From Bathymodiolus brooksi (Eukaryota > Mollusca > Bivalvia > Mytilida > Modiolidae): 64,000 bases of DNA. The notes beneath the pieces are model-generated. The model did no database searches. It was given only the letters and a program-made list of their open reading frames with translations, and was not told the origin of the DNA. The translations under genes and the position numbers were made by a program. The DNA lies in assembly GCA_963680875.1 (NCBI GenBank), contig OY804585.1, positions 24,694,186 through 24,758,185 of the forward strand, in the 5' to 3' direction. Shown piece by piece: positions 47,873 to 59,700 of the stretch. Position 1 is the stretch's first letter, and each line of letters begins with the position of its first letter.

Positions 47873-48268
47873 CGTGCCTTCGGCACGGAGACTTTTGGAA
47901 TTTTGATCGTAATGGTGGTGCGTTCGGCACAACTAGTAAACGAATTCTATTATATATAAGATATGCCTTCGGAACGAAAACTTAATGTTTCTTTGTCTAT
48001 GAAAATAAAGGGCGAATCAACTTCCGTCAAGGTGTTGCCATGGGACCCATTTGCAACATTTAATGTGGCCGTGCTGATTCATTCTTTTGTTCATATCGGG
48101 TGTGCCTTCGGCATGACGATTTTATTTCTTTATTCGTAGTGTTCGTGCCTTCGGCACGACACAAAGTTTATTATTTATTTCATTTACGAAACTTTCAATG
48201 ACAACTCTTCAAGTTCGAAAGTAAAACCCTGTTTTCTATTTGAATGATATAGTCGTGCCTTCGGCACG
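47873..48268. repeat. Cluster of CGTGCC-TTC-GGCACG hairpin motifs
   Basis: The 15-bp palindrome CGTGCCTTCGGCACG (or one- to two-base variants) appears about six times: near 47873, 47920, 47964, 48103, 48143 and 48254. The context 'gttgccatgggacccattac' also occurs twice (47835, 48034). No genes. Confidence 0.75.
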
Positions 48269-48269
48269 A

Positions 48270-50410
48270 AACGTAAATTTTAATTCTCAATACAATTTTA
48301 AAGTCATTACTTTATTTTATTCGTTTCGTGTTCAATTACGAAAACAGACAAATGGCTCACACTTCCGCTTCCGATTTCAAAGTGTTTACAAGTATCAACC
48401 ATGTTCACTTCGCTCACAGCTGGGTTGATAAAAAATGGCTTCCTCTAGGAAAACGCCGACTTTATGTGAAAGGGACACCAGACAGCTGTGAGGAACGAAT
48501 TTAATACATCCCTTAGCGCGGGATGTAAAGGACACACTCCTTACACGTAAGAGACAACTTACAGCAGATTCTGACAGCAACAGTTTATTAGAAGTGTTGT
48601 TGTTAGTTTGTCACAAAGCAAAATAATATCTACCATCTCCTTTTTTTCTAGTGACAATCAAAACAATCATACATAGACTCATGGTAGCGACACACATTTT
48701 ACCTACACGATTAATCATATGGTTGTAAACTATTCTCATCATAAATATATATGAAATACTTGATTGTAAAACAATTATCTATCGACAACCACTTACCATG
48801 GGATATCTGATTCCATGGCTTGTTATCAGTTTATCCAAAAAAATAATAATAATAAAAAATCTCACAGGTTCCTAGCTAAAATCGTTACACATTAAACATT
48901 TTGCTTCACACCATTTCCCAAAATATTTCCATATTATAAAAAAAAAAGCGGTCTTTAAATATTGGACTTCTCTCAACCCGCACCTTGACATTTTTTTTTT
49001 ATAGATTTATGATGGTTGTCCGTAAAAATGTACTGGAATATATCATAGCATTGGTTGTCGTTAAGAATAAAGTACGGTTAAAAAAGTGTTATAAAAAAAT
49101 TTCAAATATGAAAAAGTTCTATTCCCCAAATAAATCTGTCTATTACTTCTTTAAGGTTAATATCAAAATTTCGACCAGTTTTCGACAATCAATGTTAATA
49201 AGTTTCTGAATTGACATGATCTCAATAAGTACATTATCAATGTCATAGCAGGCGATGAAACCAAAATTGGTCTGTATGAGATATATTTTTTAACTGATGA
49301 AAGCTTTGTTAAGGTGACGAAAAAATGAATTACGGAAAAATACAATTTGAACGTGAAATAATAGATGTGGTACGGAGTTGTTACATTTAAAGATGACATT
49401 TTTAGATCAGATTTCTTGAGATCATTCATGCAATTTCAGCATCATAATATAGCCTCTGACAAATGAAGCGATCAAAATAATGAGAAATTTTATCACGTGA
49501 AACAAACCGTCGAAAACAGGAGACCGTCGAAAATGGCTGACGTTGCGACATTACTATTCGTTCACTTTAATTTCATAATACAGTTTCGGAACATGTTTTT
49601 ATTCCTGAAATCAATCCACATTGCATATTAAGTCAAATTTATGCTTTGTTTATTGAGGTTTATTATGCTTTGTTTTTGTTTTTTTTTTTAAAGATATGCA
49701 TTATAATACAATGATACGTACATTCTGTATTCTGAAAAAAATTACGTTCAGTGCTTTTCATTACCTGACCTTGTCGGTCCGCTGTGAGGAATTAGATGCA
49801 CATATTAACTAACTGTATTTATTTCTGAAAAGTACATATTGTGAATACATTTTGGAGAAAACTTTATTGACATCTGAGGTGGGGCCGATTTTGGCCCTTA
49901 TAGCTCCCAGTCCTTTCAAAAATTTCAAAAAAATTCAAAAATTTCAGTTTTCATAAAATTGCATAAAATTTCAAAAAATTTCAAAATTCTAAAAAAAATA
50001 ATTTTTTAAAAGTTCATAATTTCAAAAAAAATTCTAAATTTTCATAAGATTTCAAAATTAAAAAAAATATTCAAAAAAATTTCAGTTTTCATAAAATTTC
50101 AAAATTTTAATATTTAAATAATATTGAAAAACATGTAATATAAAAATTAAGGACTTTTAACTCTGTCAACCTCGTAAAAAGTCCATAATTGATAAATAAC
50201 ACACTGCCTGACACTGGCAGCAATAAGATATACAATTACAAGGAGCACATCTATGGAAAGGTAAAAGGAGTCATTTTTTTAACTGGCCATATCCAATGTA
50301 AACAATCTTTGTCACCAAGAAGCTTGGAATTGAGGGGGAATTCTCAAACGCACAGATGATCATATATTTGAGAAGACACTGAAAATAGAGTTATCTCCCA
50401 TACCCCAGGC
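48270..50410. other. Intergenic sequence
   Basis: AT-rich. Low-complexity 'aaaatttcaaaa' repeats at 49910-50120. Several short open frames without domains. No exon recognised. Confidence 0.45.
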
Positions 50411-50419
50411 CTACACCCT

Positions 50420-51650
50420 TAATACGTAATTTACTGGTTATAGATGAAATCCTAGCTAACCACAGATCATTCATGACCTCTATAAACATTCCCTCTGGTA
50501 AAGAGTCTGAGGATTTACCTTATTTATATTGGATACCTAAACTCCATAAGACACCATACAAAGAAAGGTACATAGCGGGATCATCAACTTGCTCGACGAA
50601 AGAATTGGCTATTCACCTGACAAAGATTATGTCTGCAGTAAAAGAGGGACAACAGAAATATTGTGAAACTGTTTACTCGCGTAGTGGCATGAATCACATG
50701 TGGATTTTGAAAAACTCTAAAGATCTTTTGGATAACATTAAATCGAGATCTTTCTCTGTGTATCCTCCATCAAAATATTTGATTTTTCAACTCTATATAC
50801 CACCCTACCGCATGACAAATTAAAAACCCACTTAAAAGAAACAATTCACAAAGCTTTCAGTCAGAAACTATGGCTCAAAATTTGTTGTGTTAGGCTACAA
50901 TTCCACATATTTTTCAAACAAAATTCAAAAAGGTAAAACATGCTACTCCGAGGAACAAGTGATCAGTATGCTGGAGTTCCTCATCGATAGTATAGTTGTC
51001 TCCTTTGGAGGGACACTGTTTCAATAGGTCGTCGGCATACCAATGGGTACGAATTGTGCCCCTCTTCTAGCCGATTTATTTTTATACTCATATGAGTCGG
51101 AGTTTCTTCAAAAGCTTGTAAAAGATAAGCAGATTCATGAGGCTAGAGCCTTTAATTTCACATACAGGTATATTGATGACGTTTTATTTATCAATAATAA
51201 TAGATTTGCAGAATTTCTTCCATTGATACATCCTCCAGAGTGGAAGTTAAAGAGACCACATATACAGCTTCGTCCGCATCATTTTTGGACTTATAACTCG
51301 AATTTGACGACAGTGGTCAACTCAGTACTAAAATTTATGATAAACGGGACGACTTCAATTTTCAAATCATAAATTTTCCAAATGTGTGCAGCAATATACC
51401 AGTTTCTCCTGCATATGGTGTTTACATCTCGCAATTGATTCGCTATGCAAGGGTCAGTAACAATTATTCTGATTTCCTGAAACGTCATCGTCATCTGAGA
51501 AACAGGCTACTGGACCAGGGCTTTAAAGAGATTCGCCTTATTCGATCTCTTAAAAAGTTTATATTCCGATACCAAGATCTTGTCGAAATATATTCCGTCT
51601 CTGCAGAGACGATGATAAACGATGCATTTTCATATTGTGAAAATGTATAA
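50420..51650 (+). pseudogene. Penelope-like element reverse transcriptase, broken
   Basis: Block 1 (about 50420-50823) has DLPYLYWIPKLHKTPYKERY, IAGSSTCSTKELA and MNHMWILKNSKDLLDNI, typical of the RT fingers in Penelope-like elements and their relatives. Block 2 (about 50780-51015, after a frameshift) has FSTLYTTLPHDKLK-type sequence and YSEEQVISMLEFLID. Block 3 (51043-51372) has GIPMGTNCAPLLADLFLYSY and the catalytic YIDDVLFINN. Block 4 (51384-51650) has SNIPVSPAYGVYISQLIRYA and ends shortly after IRSLKKFIFRYQDLVEIYSV. At least two frameshifts and a stop (TAG just before VVGIPMG) disable it. No GIY-YIG endonuclease follows the RT within this frame. The ~280 bp after the stop (with gcctgttccaagtcaggg) may be its 3' UTR. 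Confidence 0.82.
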
Positions 51651-51955
51651 AGATAAGGAGTCAACAAAAATGTCAAAAATATTTTTTTATCAATGTGTGA
51701 CGTAAAATTGTTTTTGACATTTGCTTCACTGGGTTTGGTACTGCTTTGCCAACTATTTTACCTATTTTGTTCCAGTATTGTTATAAATACTGTAATAGTG
51801 ACAGCCGGAACTTTTGAGCCGTAATGAAAGCGGGAGGTTTGGCGCTTTAAAATCTGATTCAACCCACCGTTTCTTAAGAAATGCCTGTTCCAAGTCAGGG
51901 TCATTACGGTTTTCACAGTTTTCCGGTTATTGACTGATCTTGTCTGTTTATATAC

Positions 51956-52438
51956 TTATGAGTTTTGACTTTCCCTTTGTAAGATTGTTCTGAGTTCGGT
52001 AATTTTGTTATTACCCTTATGTGTACATGTCAAAGTTTCTGGTATTTCAACTTCAATAGAAATCATCACTGGGTCATGAGTTGACAAATTTTGAAATTCT
52101 CTCTGGAATGTAATATAAGTTTTCACAATGTGTTCACTTTCTATAAAGTAATCGATTTGTGATTCGTCTCTATTATCAAAATGATAAAATGTACTTTGTT
52201 TCTTACACCAACTCGGAATTTTCATCTTGCTTGCATTCAAAAATTCTACAAAAGCAATGTCATGTGAAATATTACATTTGTCTCTATGTATTGAAGCATT
52301 TACATCTCCACCAATTATAATACTAGCAGTGTTTCTATACTTTTCAATTATTTCACTAAGTTCGTCTAATACAGACTTGTAATCTTCTAACGTCGTATTT
52401 CCACCCCCTACTTGGCATATAAACACAGATAATGACAA
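51956..52438 (-). pseudogene. LINE-type AP endonuclease (EEP) fragment
   Basis: A 160-codon frame on the minus strand. It shows GGDVNASIHRDKC (the GDFN/GDxN motif of endonuclease/exonuclease/phosphatase fold enzymes), QIDYFIESEHIV (the IDY/IDH strand) and NLSTHDPVMISIEVEI (the SxH catalytic His). The N-terminal N and E motifs and the whole RT are missing, so it is a fragment. In LINEs this domain nicks target DNA for insertion. Confidence 0.7.
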
Positions 52439-53249
52439 CAGGTGATTTGGGTATGTACATGTATGTTGTAAACATTGTAGAGATTTACCTATGAAGGTTG
52501 CTTTTATTGGATATAATGTTTACATATTTACCTCTGTAAGATTTTACATACTTTTGAGAAAAAATATTGATGACCAAATTAAACTTTAAAAAGGTAACAT
52601 TTTTTTGAATATAGTAATTATAAACATAAACGATATCAGGGTTCTCACTTCTTTCAAATTAGAGGGAGAAGTGACTTCTCTTCGAGGGATATTTCTTTTA
52701 ATGTACGTATATATATATATATAACATTATTATCTGAAGATGATATAATTTTTATAATACATGGTAATTAAATTGAATATCTATAGAAATTTGCAGAAAA
52801 TATTGTCCTCGTATTTATTGATCTAAATTGAGTATACATGTTCAAATGTATTTAAGGATTGATCTCAATTTGTTTTCGGTTCATGAAGAGAGCGGGTTAC
52901 GCAAGGATGTGTACCGCAGTTTTGAGTTTATTTCGAATGAACCGAACAAAAAATTGTGATCAATCCTTATAAATTAATTCCTAATTAATTTTTTTCTTGT
53001 CCTAAAAATATTTTGTCGGATAATAATTGCTTAAAAAGAATTAAAATTAAAAAATTTCCCAATTGAGACCCCAACATGTGACTTCCCTTTAAAAAAATTG
53101 TCAAAATCTCTTAAACATATCAAATTAATTTATTTGATAAGAATACTTGGAATTGTGTAAGATCTGGATGTTACGTATGTACAATATAACAAGGAAGTGA
53201 AATTATATATACAGCAGTAGTTAATAACATATCATATGTATCATTACAG
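52439..53249. other. Intergenic or intronic sequence
   Basis: AT-rich with an (AT)n at about 52710; nothing recognised. A CACATGTTG-rich stretch is not significant. Confidence 0.4.
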
Positions 53250-53317
53250 ATGACACTAACGTAGAAATAATAGATGATTTAAAACACAGAATAAAATAAG
53301 TGGAAGCTGACCTAGAG
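53250..53317 (+). pseudogene. Exon-like 68-nt segment with one in-frame TAA
   Basis: It is bounded by tcattacag and a strong donor gaG|GTAAGT. In the only near-open frame it reads DTNVEIIDDLKHRIK, then TAA, then VEADLE, which looks like a coiled-coil exon where a Gln codon became a stop. It could be a decayed exon of the gene at 59944-61507, which also carries one TAA, but the phases cannot be joined directly. Confidence 0.3.
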
Positions 53318-53885
53318 GTAAGTCTGTGATCATGTCACAACATTTAACTTTTATTCCTATGATATTCTAGCTTGTTAAAATCTGGGTACTGGTGAAGGTT
53401 CACAGGGCTTGACACAGAGCTACCCAGCGCATCCCCATGTGGTAGATAGAGGAGGCCCTCTTCATTTGGGGCTAAGCCTGATGATCGACCATAGTGGTTT
53501 ACATGCTTGGAGACTGCCACATTTCTTTGTCACGTTAAATGCGTCTTTTAAAGATTAGACGCATTGTAGCGGCTACAAAAAGTTGAATTTTTCGTCCCTT
53601 CCCAACTCCCCATACTTTTCTACTGGTAGTCAAAAATTCTTGGCCCATGTTGTCCCATTCTTCTCTCATTTCTGTGTATTATTTTGATTTTAATATGCTT
53701 ATATAAAAAATGAGATCCAGAGTTTGAGGTTGAGCATCACTAAAGAAGTTAAATTGCAAAAATGTACTTCTGCATGTAGGTATTCTCGATGTTTATTGTT
53801 GAGATTTAATTTTTCAACAAATATCTAAAAAGAAAAAAGGTTGTTCTGTGATGGTGGTAAGAGATCTGATGTCCATAATTATTTC

Positions 53886-54533
53886 TCCCCTTCGAACGAA
53901 GGGAGACATATTGTTTTAGTCTGATTTTTTCTTCCGCTTCTTCTGCTTCTTCTCAGCGAAGCTTGTCCGGACGATAACTTTTTTGTCTTTCCAGATAGGT
54001 CATTTATATTTGGCATGTGGGTGCATGAACATACGGCGGTGTGTTGTGTACCGTAATGACATTCATGGGACCTTGACCTTTGACCACAAGGTCAAATAAC
54101 TGTTTTCTAAATAGTAGTTTCTTGTCCGGGCCATAACATTTTTGTCTTTCGAGATAGGTCAATGATATTTGGTATGTGGGTGCATGACAATAAGGCAGTG
54201 TGTCGCGTACCATAATGACCTTCGTGGGACATTGACCTTTGACCTCAAGGTAAAAAAAATAAAATTAAAGAGTATTTTCTTTTCCAGGCCATGACATTTT
54301 TGTCTTTCGAGATAGGACATGATATTTGGTATGTGGGTGCATGACCATAAGACGGTGTGTCGCGTACCGTAATGACCTTCGTGGGACCTTGACCTTTGAC
54401 CTCAAGGTCAAATAATTGTTTTTTAAATAGTATTTTCATAACATTTTTGTCTTTCGAGATAGGTTGTTGTACAGATGGCCGCATTAAGGGGAGACATAAC
54501 TTTTAGGTATCTAAAACAGTTCTTCCTAGTTTA
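53886..54533. mobile_element. CTCCCCTT-family interspersed repeat, copy 2
   Basis: Starts ctccccttcgaacgaaggga and has three internal ~150-bp tandem segments with 'gtctttcgagataggtcaat' and 'gaccttgacctttgacctca'. It ends aaggggagacataactttta...cagttcttcctagttt as in 21459-21975. Confidence 0.75.
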
Positions 54534-54555
54534 TAGCATGCCCTTCTTAATATAT

Positions 54556-54627
54556 CTCTTGGCATGGCCACAATTGACATAAGACTATTCTATCTTGGCA
54601 TGGCCACAATTGACATAAGACTATTCC
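54556..54627. repeat. 36-bp tandem duplication
   Basis: Two units of 'tcttggcatggccacaattg' + 'acataagactattcta'. Confidence 0.85.
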
Positions 54628-54936
54628 TAAGTAAACAGTAAACATTGAACAGTTAACCAGATAGCTCTAATATGAAAAATGAGACAAATTGTAATGGACT
54701 AATGGAGAGGTAAGAAAGAGAGGAGTAAGTACGCCTATAAAAAATATTCTGCTTAAGATGATGACTTTTTATTTGAGTTTTATCATGTTTTTTATTCAAA
54801 ATAAAGCATACAGTTATGTTGCAATTCATACAAGATGTTATATGTAACACGATTGGGAAACAAGCTAAAATCAACATATACTAATCAGTAGTATATGGGT
54901 ACAGCTCAAGTAGCTTGTGTGGGGGTGCTACCGTAA

Positions 54937-55080
54937 GTCACGTGACCATACAGCACGTGACCGGAAGTGACGTCAGTCACGTGACCGGAAGACGCGTGAC
55001 CGGAGCCCTGTCCAGAAGTATGTTCTGCGCATGCGCAACCGGTTGCGCAATATCGCCCTAGTGGGACCTTTTCACCGGAA
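54937..55080. promoter_or_regulatory. CpG-dense cluster of transcription-factor-like motifs
   Basis: In an otherwise AT-rich region this 144-bp stretch holds GTCACGTGACC (54937, 54976) and CACGTGACC (54954) E-boxes, a CRE TGACGTCA (54968-54975), CCGGAAG ETS-type sites, TGCGCATGCGCA (NRF1-type, 55026-55037) and an 18-bp palindrome TGCGCAACCGGTTGCGCA (about 55032-55049). This combination is typical of CpG-island promoters. No gene start is recognised beside it, and it abuts the repeat at 55070, so it could instead be part of an element. Confidence 0.4.
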
Positions 55081-55473
55081 GTGACAAAGTCGGCAAACAG
55101 GAAGTAGGAATCTGATGGGTCCAAAAACGCTTCCCACGATATGGTGTACCTATATGAAGCTTGTGACCAAATATCAGATTTCTACCATCAATAGTTGCTG
55201 AGAAAAATGTGACGAAAAATGTGCATATATGTTCAATGTGTATAAAAACAAACTAAGTCGGCAATCAGGAAGTAGGAATCTGACGGATCCAAAAACGCTA
55301 CTCACAATATGGTATACCCATATGACGCTTGTGACCAAATATCAGATTTCTGTCGTCAACAGTTACTGAGAAAAATGCGACGAAAAATATCTTGGACGGA
55401 CGGAAGGACGGACGAACAGATGGACAGAGGTAAAACAGTATACCCCTCTCCCTGCTGGGAGCGGGGGTATAAA
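55070..55473 (-). mobile_element. GGGGGTATA-family repeat, inverted orientation
   Basis: Contains aagtcggcaaacaggaagta, tctgatgggtccaaaaacgc and accaaatatcagatttctac twice. It ends ggacagaggtaaaacagtat + acccc...gcgggggtata. The same family, other orientation, is at 60717-60850 and 63153-63470. Confidence 0.7.
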
Positions 55474-55757
55474 AGAAAAAATGAAGTATGCAGAAACTAA
55501 TTGTAGAAGACCATACATTATATAGTACTTTTCAGGTCCAGAGTCATATTAAGAATTATGTGCCCTAAAAGAGTAAGCATAAAATGAAACTATCTTGCAA
55601 AAAAAAAAGACAAGCCCAGCCCCCGCCCCCTCTTTTTCAAATCGTGAATGGGTAATAATAACGTATGATAATGTATTAATAACCTGCATAAGCTGTTTTC
55701 ATATCTGGTATTTTCGACATTACCTCCACTCGATCTGGCATCAAGGCTATAAGTCAT

Positions 55758-56177
55758 GAGCTTGACGATGTAAGAAAAGAGATTAGAGAAATAGAAGATC
55801 AAAAAACAAGAGCAATGAACTTAATTCTCTTCAATGTACCTGAAAGTTCTGATGAATCAAGCACTGTCAGAAAAGAACATGACAATAAAATGTTAAATGA
55901 ATTATGCAAAGTAATCAGAGTCAGAGACCCAGAGGTTAAAACAAATTTTAGACTTGGTAGCAAATCTAACGACAAAGTGCGACCCTTGAAGATAGTATTT
56001 AACAGTAAGAAACAGCGCAAGGACATACTAGATAATGCAGCAAAATTAAAAGATATCCCAACAACCCATCACTTATCAAGATATATCATTGCCAAAGATC
56101 TGACAGTCCAACAAAGACTGCAGAATAAAAAAGGAGGTCTGACAGAGAAAAACAAGTGTCTAAGCAGAAAGCAGTAG
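55758..56177 (+). pseudogene. LINE ORF1-type protein fragment
   Basis: Reads ELDDVRKEIREIEDQKTRAM then NLILFNVPESSDESS, later NFRLGSKSNDKVRPLKIVF and RKDILDNAAKLKD. This is the coiled coil followed by an RRM-like domain ('NLI(I/L)(F/H)NVPE', 'RLGxK...RPLKV') found in ORF1 of many CR1/Jockey/L2-related LINEs, an RNA-binding chaperone of the element. The upstream coiled coil is incomplete. It ends at a stop after CLSRKQ. Confidence 0.65.
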
Positions 56178-56459
56178 TTCCACCTGACAGTACTACATGC
56201 ACACCAATGATTACAGAGCAATTAACAGCCCATACACACGCAATGTCAGCGGAATCATTGTGTTACATGGACGAAACTGTAACTGTAACCTAGCCACTCT
56301 CAAAATATCCTGTCACCAGTTTTCAGTAATCAAAAGATAACTACAAAAGAGGACCATCTATCCCTATCTAATATAGGGGATGAAACTGTAATAGGTGGCT
56401 TTAATGTGGGACCATTGAATAATCCAACTGATCCTGCAGTAGGTATAAAAGGAAAATAG

Positions 56460-57134
56460 GATAATAGTTTTAATGTTTTAACCAGCACTGTAAATAAAGG
56501 GCACCTGAGCATTATGTACAGCAATATAGATAGTTTTAGCAATAAAATTGATGAACTTAAAACTTTAAACCACAATGGAAAATATGATGTAATATGTATC
56601 ACTGAGACTAGACCAAAGAATCCAGATGGATTAACTATTATTGACCATGCTGAATGGAAAATTGATGGGTACAATATGTTTGTATCACCACCAAATGTCT
56701 TCACTGGAAGAGGCTGTCAAATATACACAAATGAGGAGTTACAATCTTTCCAAATAGACACTAAAATATACGAATTTGTGGAATATGTACATATTGGAGT
56801 CAACAATGGAACTGAAGATAAATTATTATTGACATACATATACAGGAGTCCAAGTGCATCGAGCACATCATGCATCAAGGAACTTGAAGAAATCCTGTAA
56901 ACAAACAAAATAGACTCTGTTAAGTACAGTTACGTGTTATATGTAGGCGATTTCAATTTCAAAGAAATAGACTGGGAAAATAACAACACCAGCGTAGGCC
57001 CAGAACAAATAGCCACAAAGTTCTTAGAAAGTGTGAGAGACACTTATTTATATCAACATGTAAGGAAAGCAACTAGATATAGATCAGATAACCAACCCAC
57101 AGACATAGACTGGGATTTAGAACTGGCTACATGA
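56460..57134 (+). pseudogene. LINE endonuclease (EEP) domain, broken
   Basis: First block 56514-56900 has MYSNIDSFSNKIDELK (the N-motif strand: YxNxxSLxxKxxEL), DVICITETRPKN (catalytic Glu), GYNMFVSPPN and GRGCQIYTNEEL (the GGVAIY strand). After a stop (TAA at 56898) the second block 56934-57134 has YVGDFNFKEIDWEN (catalytic Asp/Asn). It continues to 57406 with NRFADRLSNNYKEFIP and ETLAAIILKRRLWKKYK, which in intact elements leads to the RT. The RT is missing. Confidence 0.75.
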
Positions 57135-57406
57135 GACATCGAAAACCTTTGGAATAGATTTGCCGATAGACTATCAAATAATTACAAAGAATTCATACCA
57201 GTGAGCAACTCTATGCCAAAAAGATTCGATACTCCATGGATGAACGAGGAGACACTAGCTGCGATAATATTGAAACGAAGACTATGGAAAAAATACAAAT
57301 ACTGTAGGAATCAAAGAAACATAGAAAGATATGAAGAAGCAAAATGAAGATCAAAATACTTAGTGAGAGGAGCAAAAGAAGAATATGAACGTTCTATTGC
57401 ACTTAA

Positions 57407-57840
57407 AGGGATATTGTCTACCAGCTGCGTAATTTTTTCATACCCAAAATTATTGTCGATTTCCGTACGGACCTTCATAAAATGAAGATTAACACCGAGA
57501 TATGTTGCAAAAGATACGAAAAAGACCCAAAACTATCGTTATCAGAATTATTGTCCGGATGACAATATTCAAATCTGTTCATATGGCCTTCTATTCGAAC
57601 ACGTCTTGAGCATGCGCACTGTTTAGAAACAATAAACAACTTGTGGTTCTTGGGCAAAAGAGAAACTGTCAACGCGTGGAAGAAAGCGAACTTTGACGGA
57701 TTCAGAGATAAAGAGGAATAGAAGTGAAGTATCTTCCAAATGGAACAAATGCAGGATATATGTAGGGGATCAGTTGGATGGACCGTTGCCGTTGGATGGA
57801 GCGAACTCAAGGAAGTGCTTGATTATTGTTGATAGGTAAG
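57407..57840 (+). other. Repeat with exon-like, frame-disrupted segment
   Basis: Starts aaagggatattgtctaccag. At about 57670-57835 one frame reads KRTLTDSEIKRNRSEVSSKW then NKCRIYVGDQLD, and a second frame continues GWSELKEVLD, followed by a donor-like GGTAAG. This resembles the opening of uncharacterised multicopy invertebrate proteins with a 'RWxELKEEL' motif, with one frameshift. Weak support. Confidence 0.25.
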
Positions 57841-58137
57841 CCGAGCATGTTGCCTTCTTTTCTCAATCGTTTTTCATATTTTATGAATTTATGATGATGC
57901 CTATGATCATTTTCGGTAGATATTAATCAATATATGTAATTTTGCACCTGGCAACAGCAAATTATTGTCAATGAGTAGCATAAAACGGCCGTATTTGCGA
58001 GGTAAACAAACACAAATTTTAAGAGGCCAGCAAAGGGGAAATGGGAGTGCAAAAATGATATCAATGACAATGCAGTTTATTATTATCAATTTAAAAAAAA
58101 ATATCGAATCAATTCATTTTTAATGCAAGAATTAAAA

Positions 58138-59168
58138 CTGTACATGGCTTAATGAAAACCCTATAAAGTTCTTTTTTATTCAAGCAAATTTATTTCTTTG
58201 ATATAATTAGGCTTTTAATTTTATCAAATTTCAACAACTTGGACATGAAACTTAGTTTTGGGAACCAAAAGTATATACCTTACTTTCTGTGAATTATCAC
58301 TATAATGGAAAATTTCAGCATGTATTTTTCAAATAAAAGCTTTCTATTTAAAGAAGCTTCATTTCAATTGCACTTTTAGTTTGTATCCTGTAAGTATAAT
58401 ATATAATTATAAATAAGGTTTTGAAGAAATGATATGAATATCCATTGAACTTTTCAAGTTTCAGAACTTTTTTTATATATGACTACAAAATTTTACTGAA
58501 AATTTCAGAAATGTCCTAAAATGCATATTTTAGACCATGGCTAAATGAAAATCATTTTCAATTCCTTTATGCAAACAAGTTTATATCTTGGGTACTGGAA
58601 ATACATTACATAAATAAGGTTAAAAGTACTTTTCAATAAGTTTGAACATAATACTTTGTTATGGGAGCCAAAATTATATTTTCCTGTCTGTGAATTATCA
58701 CCATAGTGGAAAATCAGTATGTATCTTTTATATAAAAAGCTTTCCATTTAAATAAGTGTCATTTCAGTAGCATTTTTAGTTTGGATCCTGTAAGTATGAT
58801 ACATAAACAAGGTTTTTAAAAAATAATATGAAGATCCATAGGAATTTGCAAGTTTCAGAAACTTTTCTATATATGTGACTATAAAATTTTACTGAAATGT
58901 CCTGAACTGCATATTTTAGACTATGACTAAATGAAAATCGTTTTCAATTTCCTTATGCAAACCAAGTTTATTTCTTGACTATTCTAAAAACATTACATTA
59001 ACTAGTTTTTTACTACATTTCAACAATTTTGGACATAATTTTTAGTTCAGGGAGCCAAAATTATACTTTACTATCTTAGAATTATCAACATAGACATGAT
59101 AGAGGGAAATCAATATGTATTTTTCATATAAAGGCTTTCTATTTAAAGAATTGTCATTTGAACTGCTT
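58138..59168. repeat. ~390-bp tandem repeat, about 2.7 units
   Basis: Units begin near 58138, 58530 and 58918 with 'tagaccatggctaaatgaaa' and contain 'gtgaattatcactataatgg', 'aaagctttctatttaaagaa' and 'tagtttggatcctgtaagta'. The last unit is split by the insertion 59169-59700 and resumes at 59701-59790. Confidence 0.85.
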
Positions 59169-59700
59169 TTTATCCCCTCGCCAACGAAGTTGCCAAAGGA
59201 TATAGTAACGCTACCGTCCGTCCGTCACATCCTTGTGAACACTCTAGAATCAACATCCTTCAATGGATTTTGACCAAACTTGGTACATACTTAGTCCTTA
59301 AAAGAATCTGGAACCCTGTTGATTTTCAAGGTCGTATGTCAAAGATCAAGGTCACAGCCTAAAATATTTACCGCATAACATCCTTGTGAACACTAGAATC
59401 AACATCCTCCAATGGATTTTTGACAAAACTTTGTACATACTTAGTCCTTAAGATACCGAAACCTTATTGATTTTCAAGGTCATAGCCTTATAGGTCAAAG
59501 GTCAAGATAACCGGGTCAAAATTTTACCACGTAACATCCTTGTCAACACTCTAGAATTAACATCCTTCAATGGATTTTGACCAAACTTGGTACATACTTA
59601 GTCCTTAAGAGAATCTGGAACCCTATTGATTTTCAAAGTCAAAGGTCAAGGTCACCGGGTCAAATTTTTAGGCAAGGGGATACGCCACGCTTTGCCCTTG
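59169..59700. mobile_element. 532-bp insertion with three internal ~170-bp repeats
   Basis: It interrupts the third 390-bp unit. It starts tatcccctcgccaacgaagt and ends ggcaaggggatacgccacgc + tttgccctt. It contains three copies of 'acatccttgtgaacactcta', 'tggattttgaccaaacttgg' and 'tacatacttagtccttaaga'. The inner GGCAAGGGGATA is inverse to the start. Non-coding. Confidence 0.7.

Larger units (their letters stand above)
55758..57406 (+). mobile_element. LINE, 5' half only (3' truncated)
   Basis: In order on +: an ORF1-end/linker segment, an AP-type endonuclease and the segment preceding RT; the sequence then stops at 57406 where another repeat begins (aaagggatattgtctacc). Losing the 3' half is unusual for a LINE. 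Confidence 0.65.

Noticed and set aside
55590..56026. Minus-strand frames across 55590-56026 and 56330-56908
   Set aside because: Shadows of the plus-strand LINE ORF1 and endonuclease frames.
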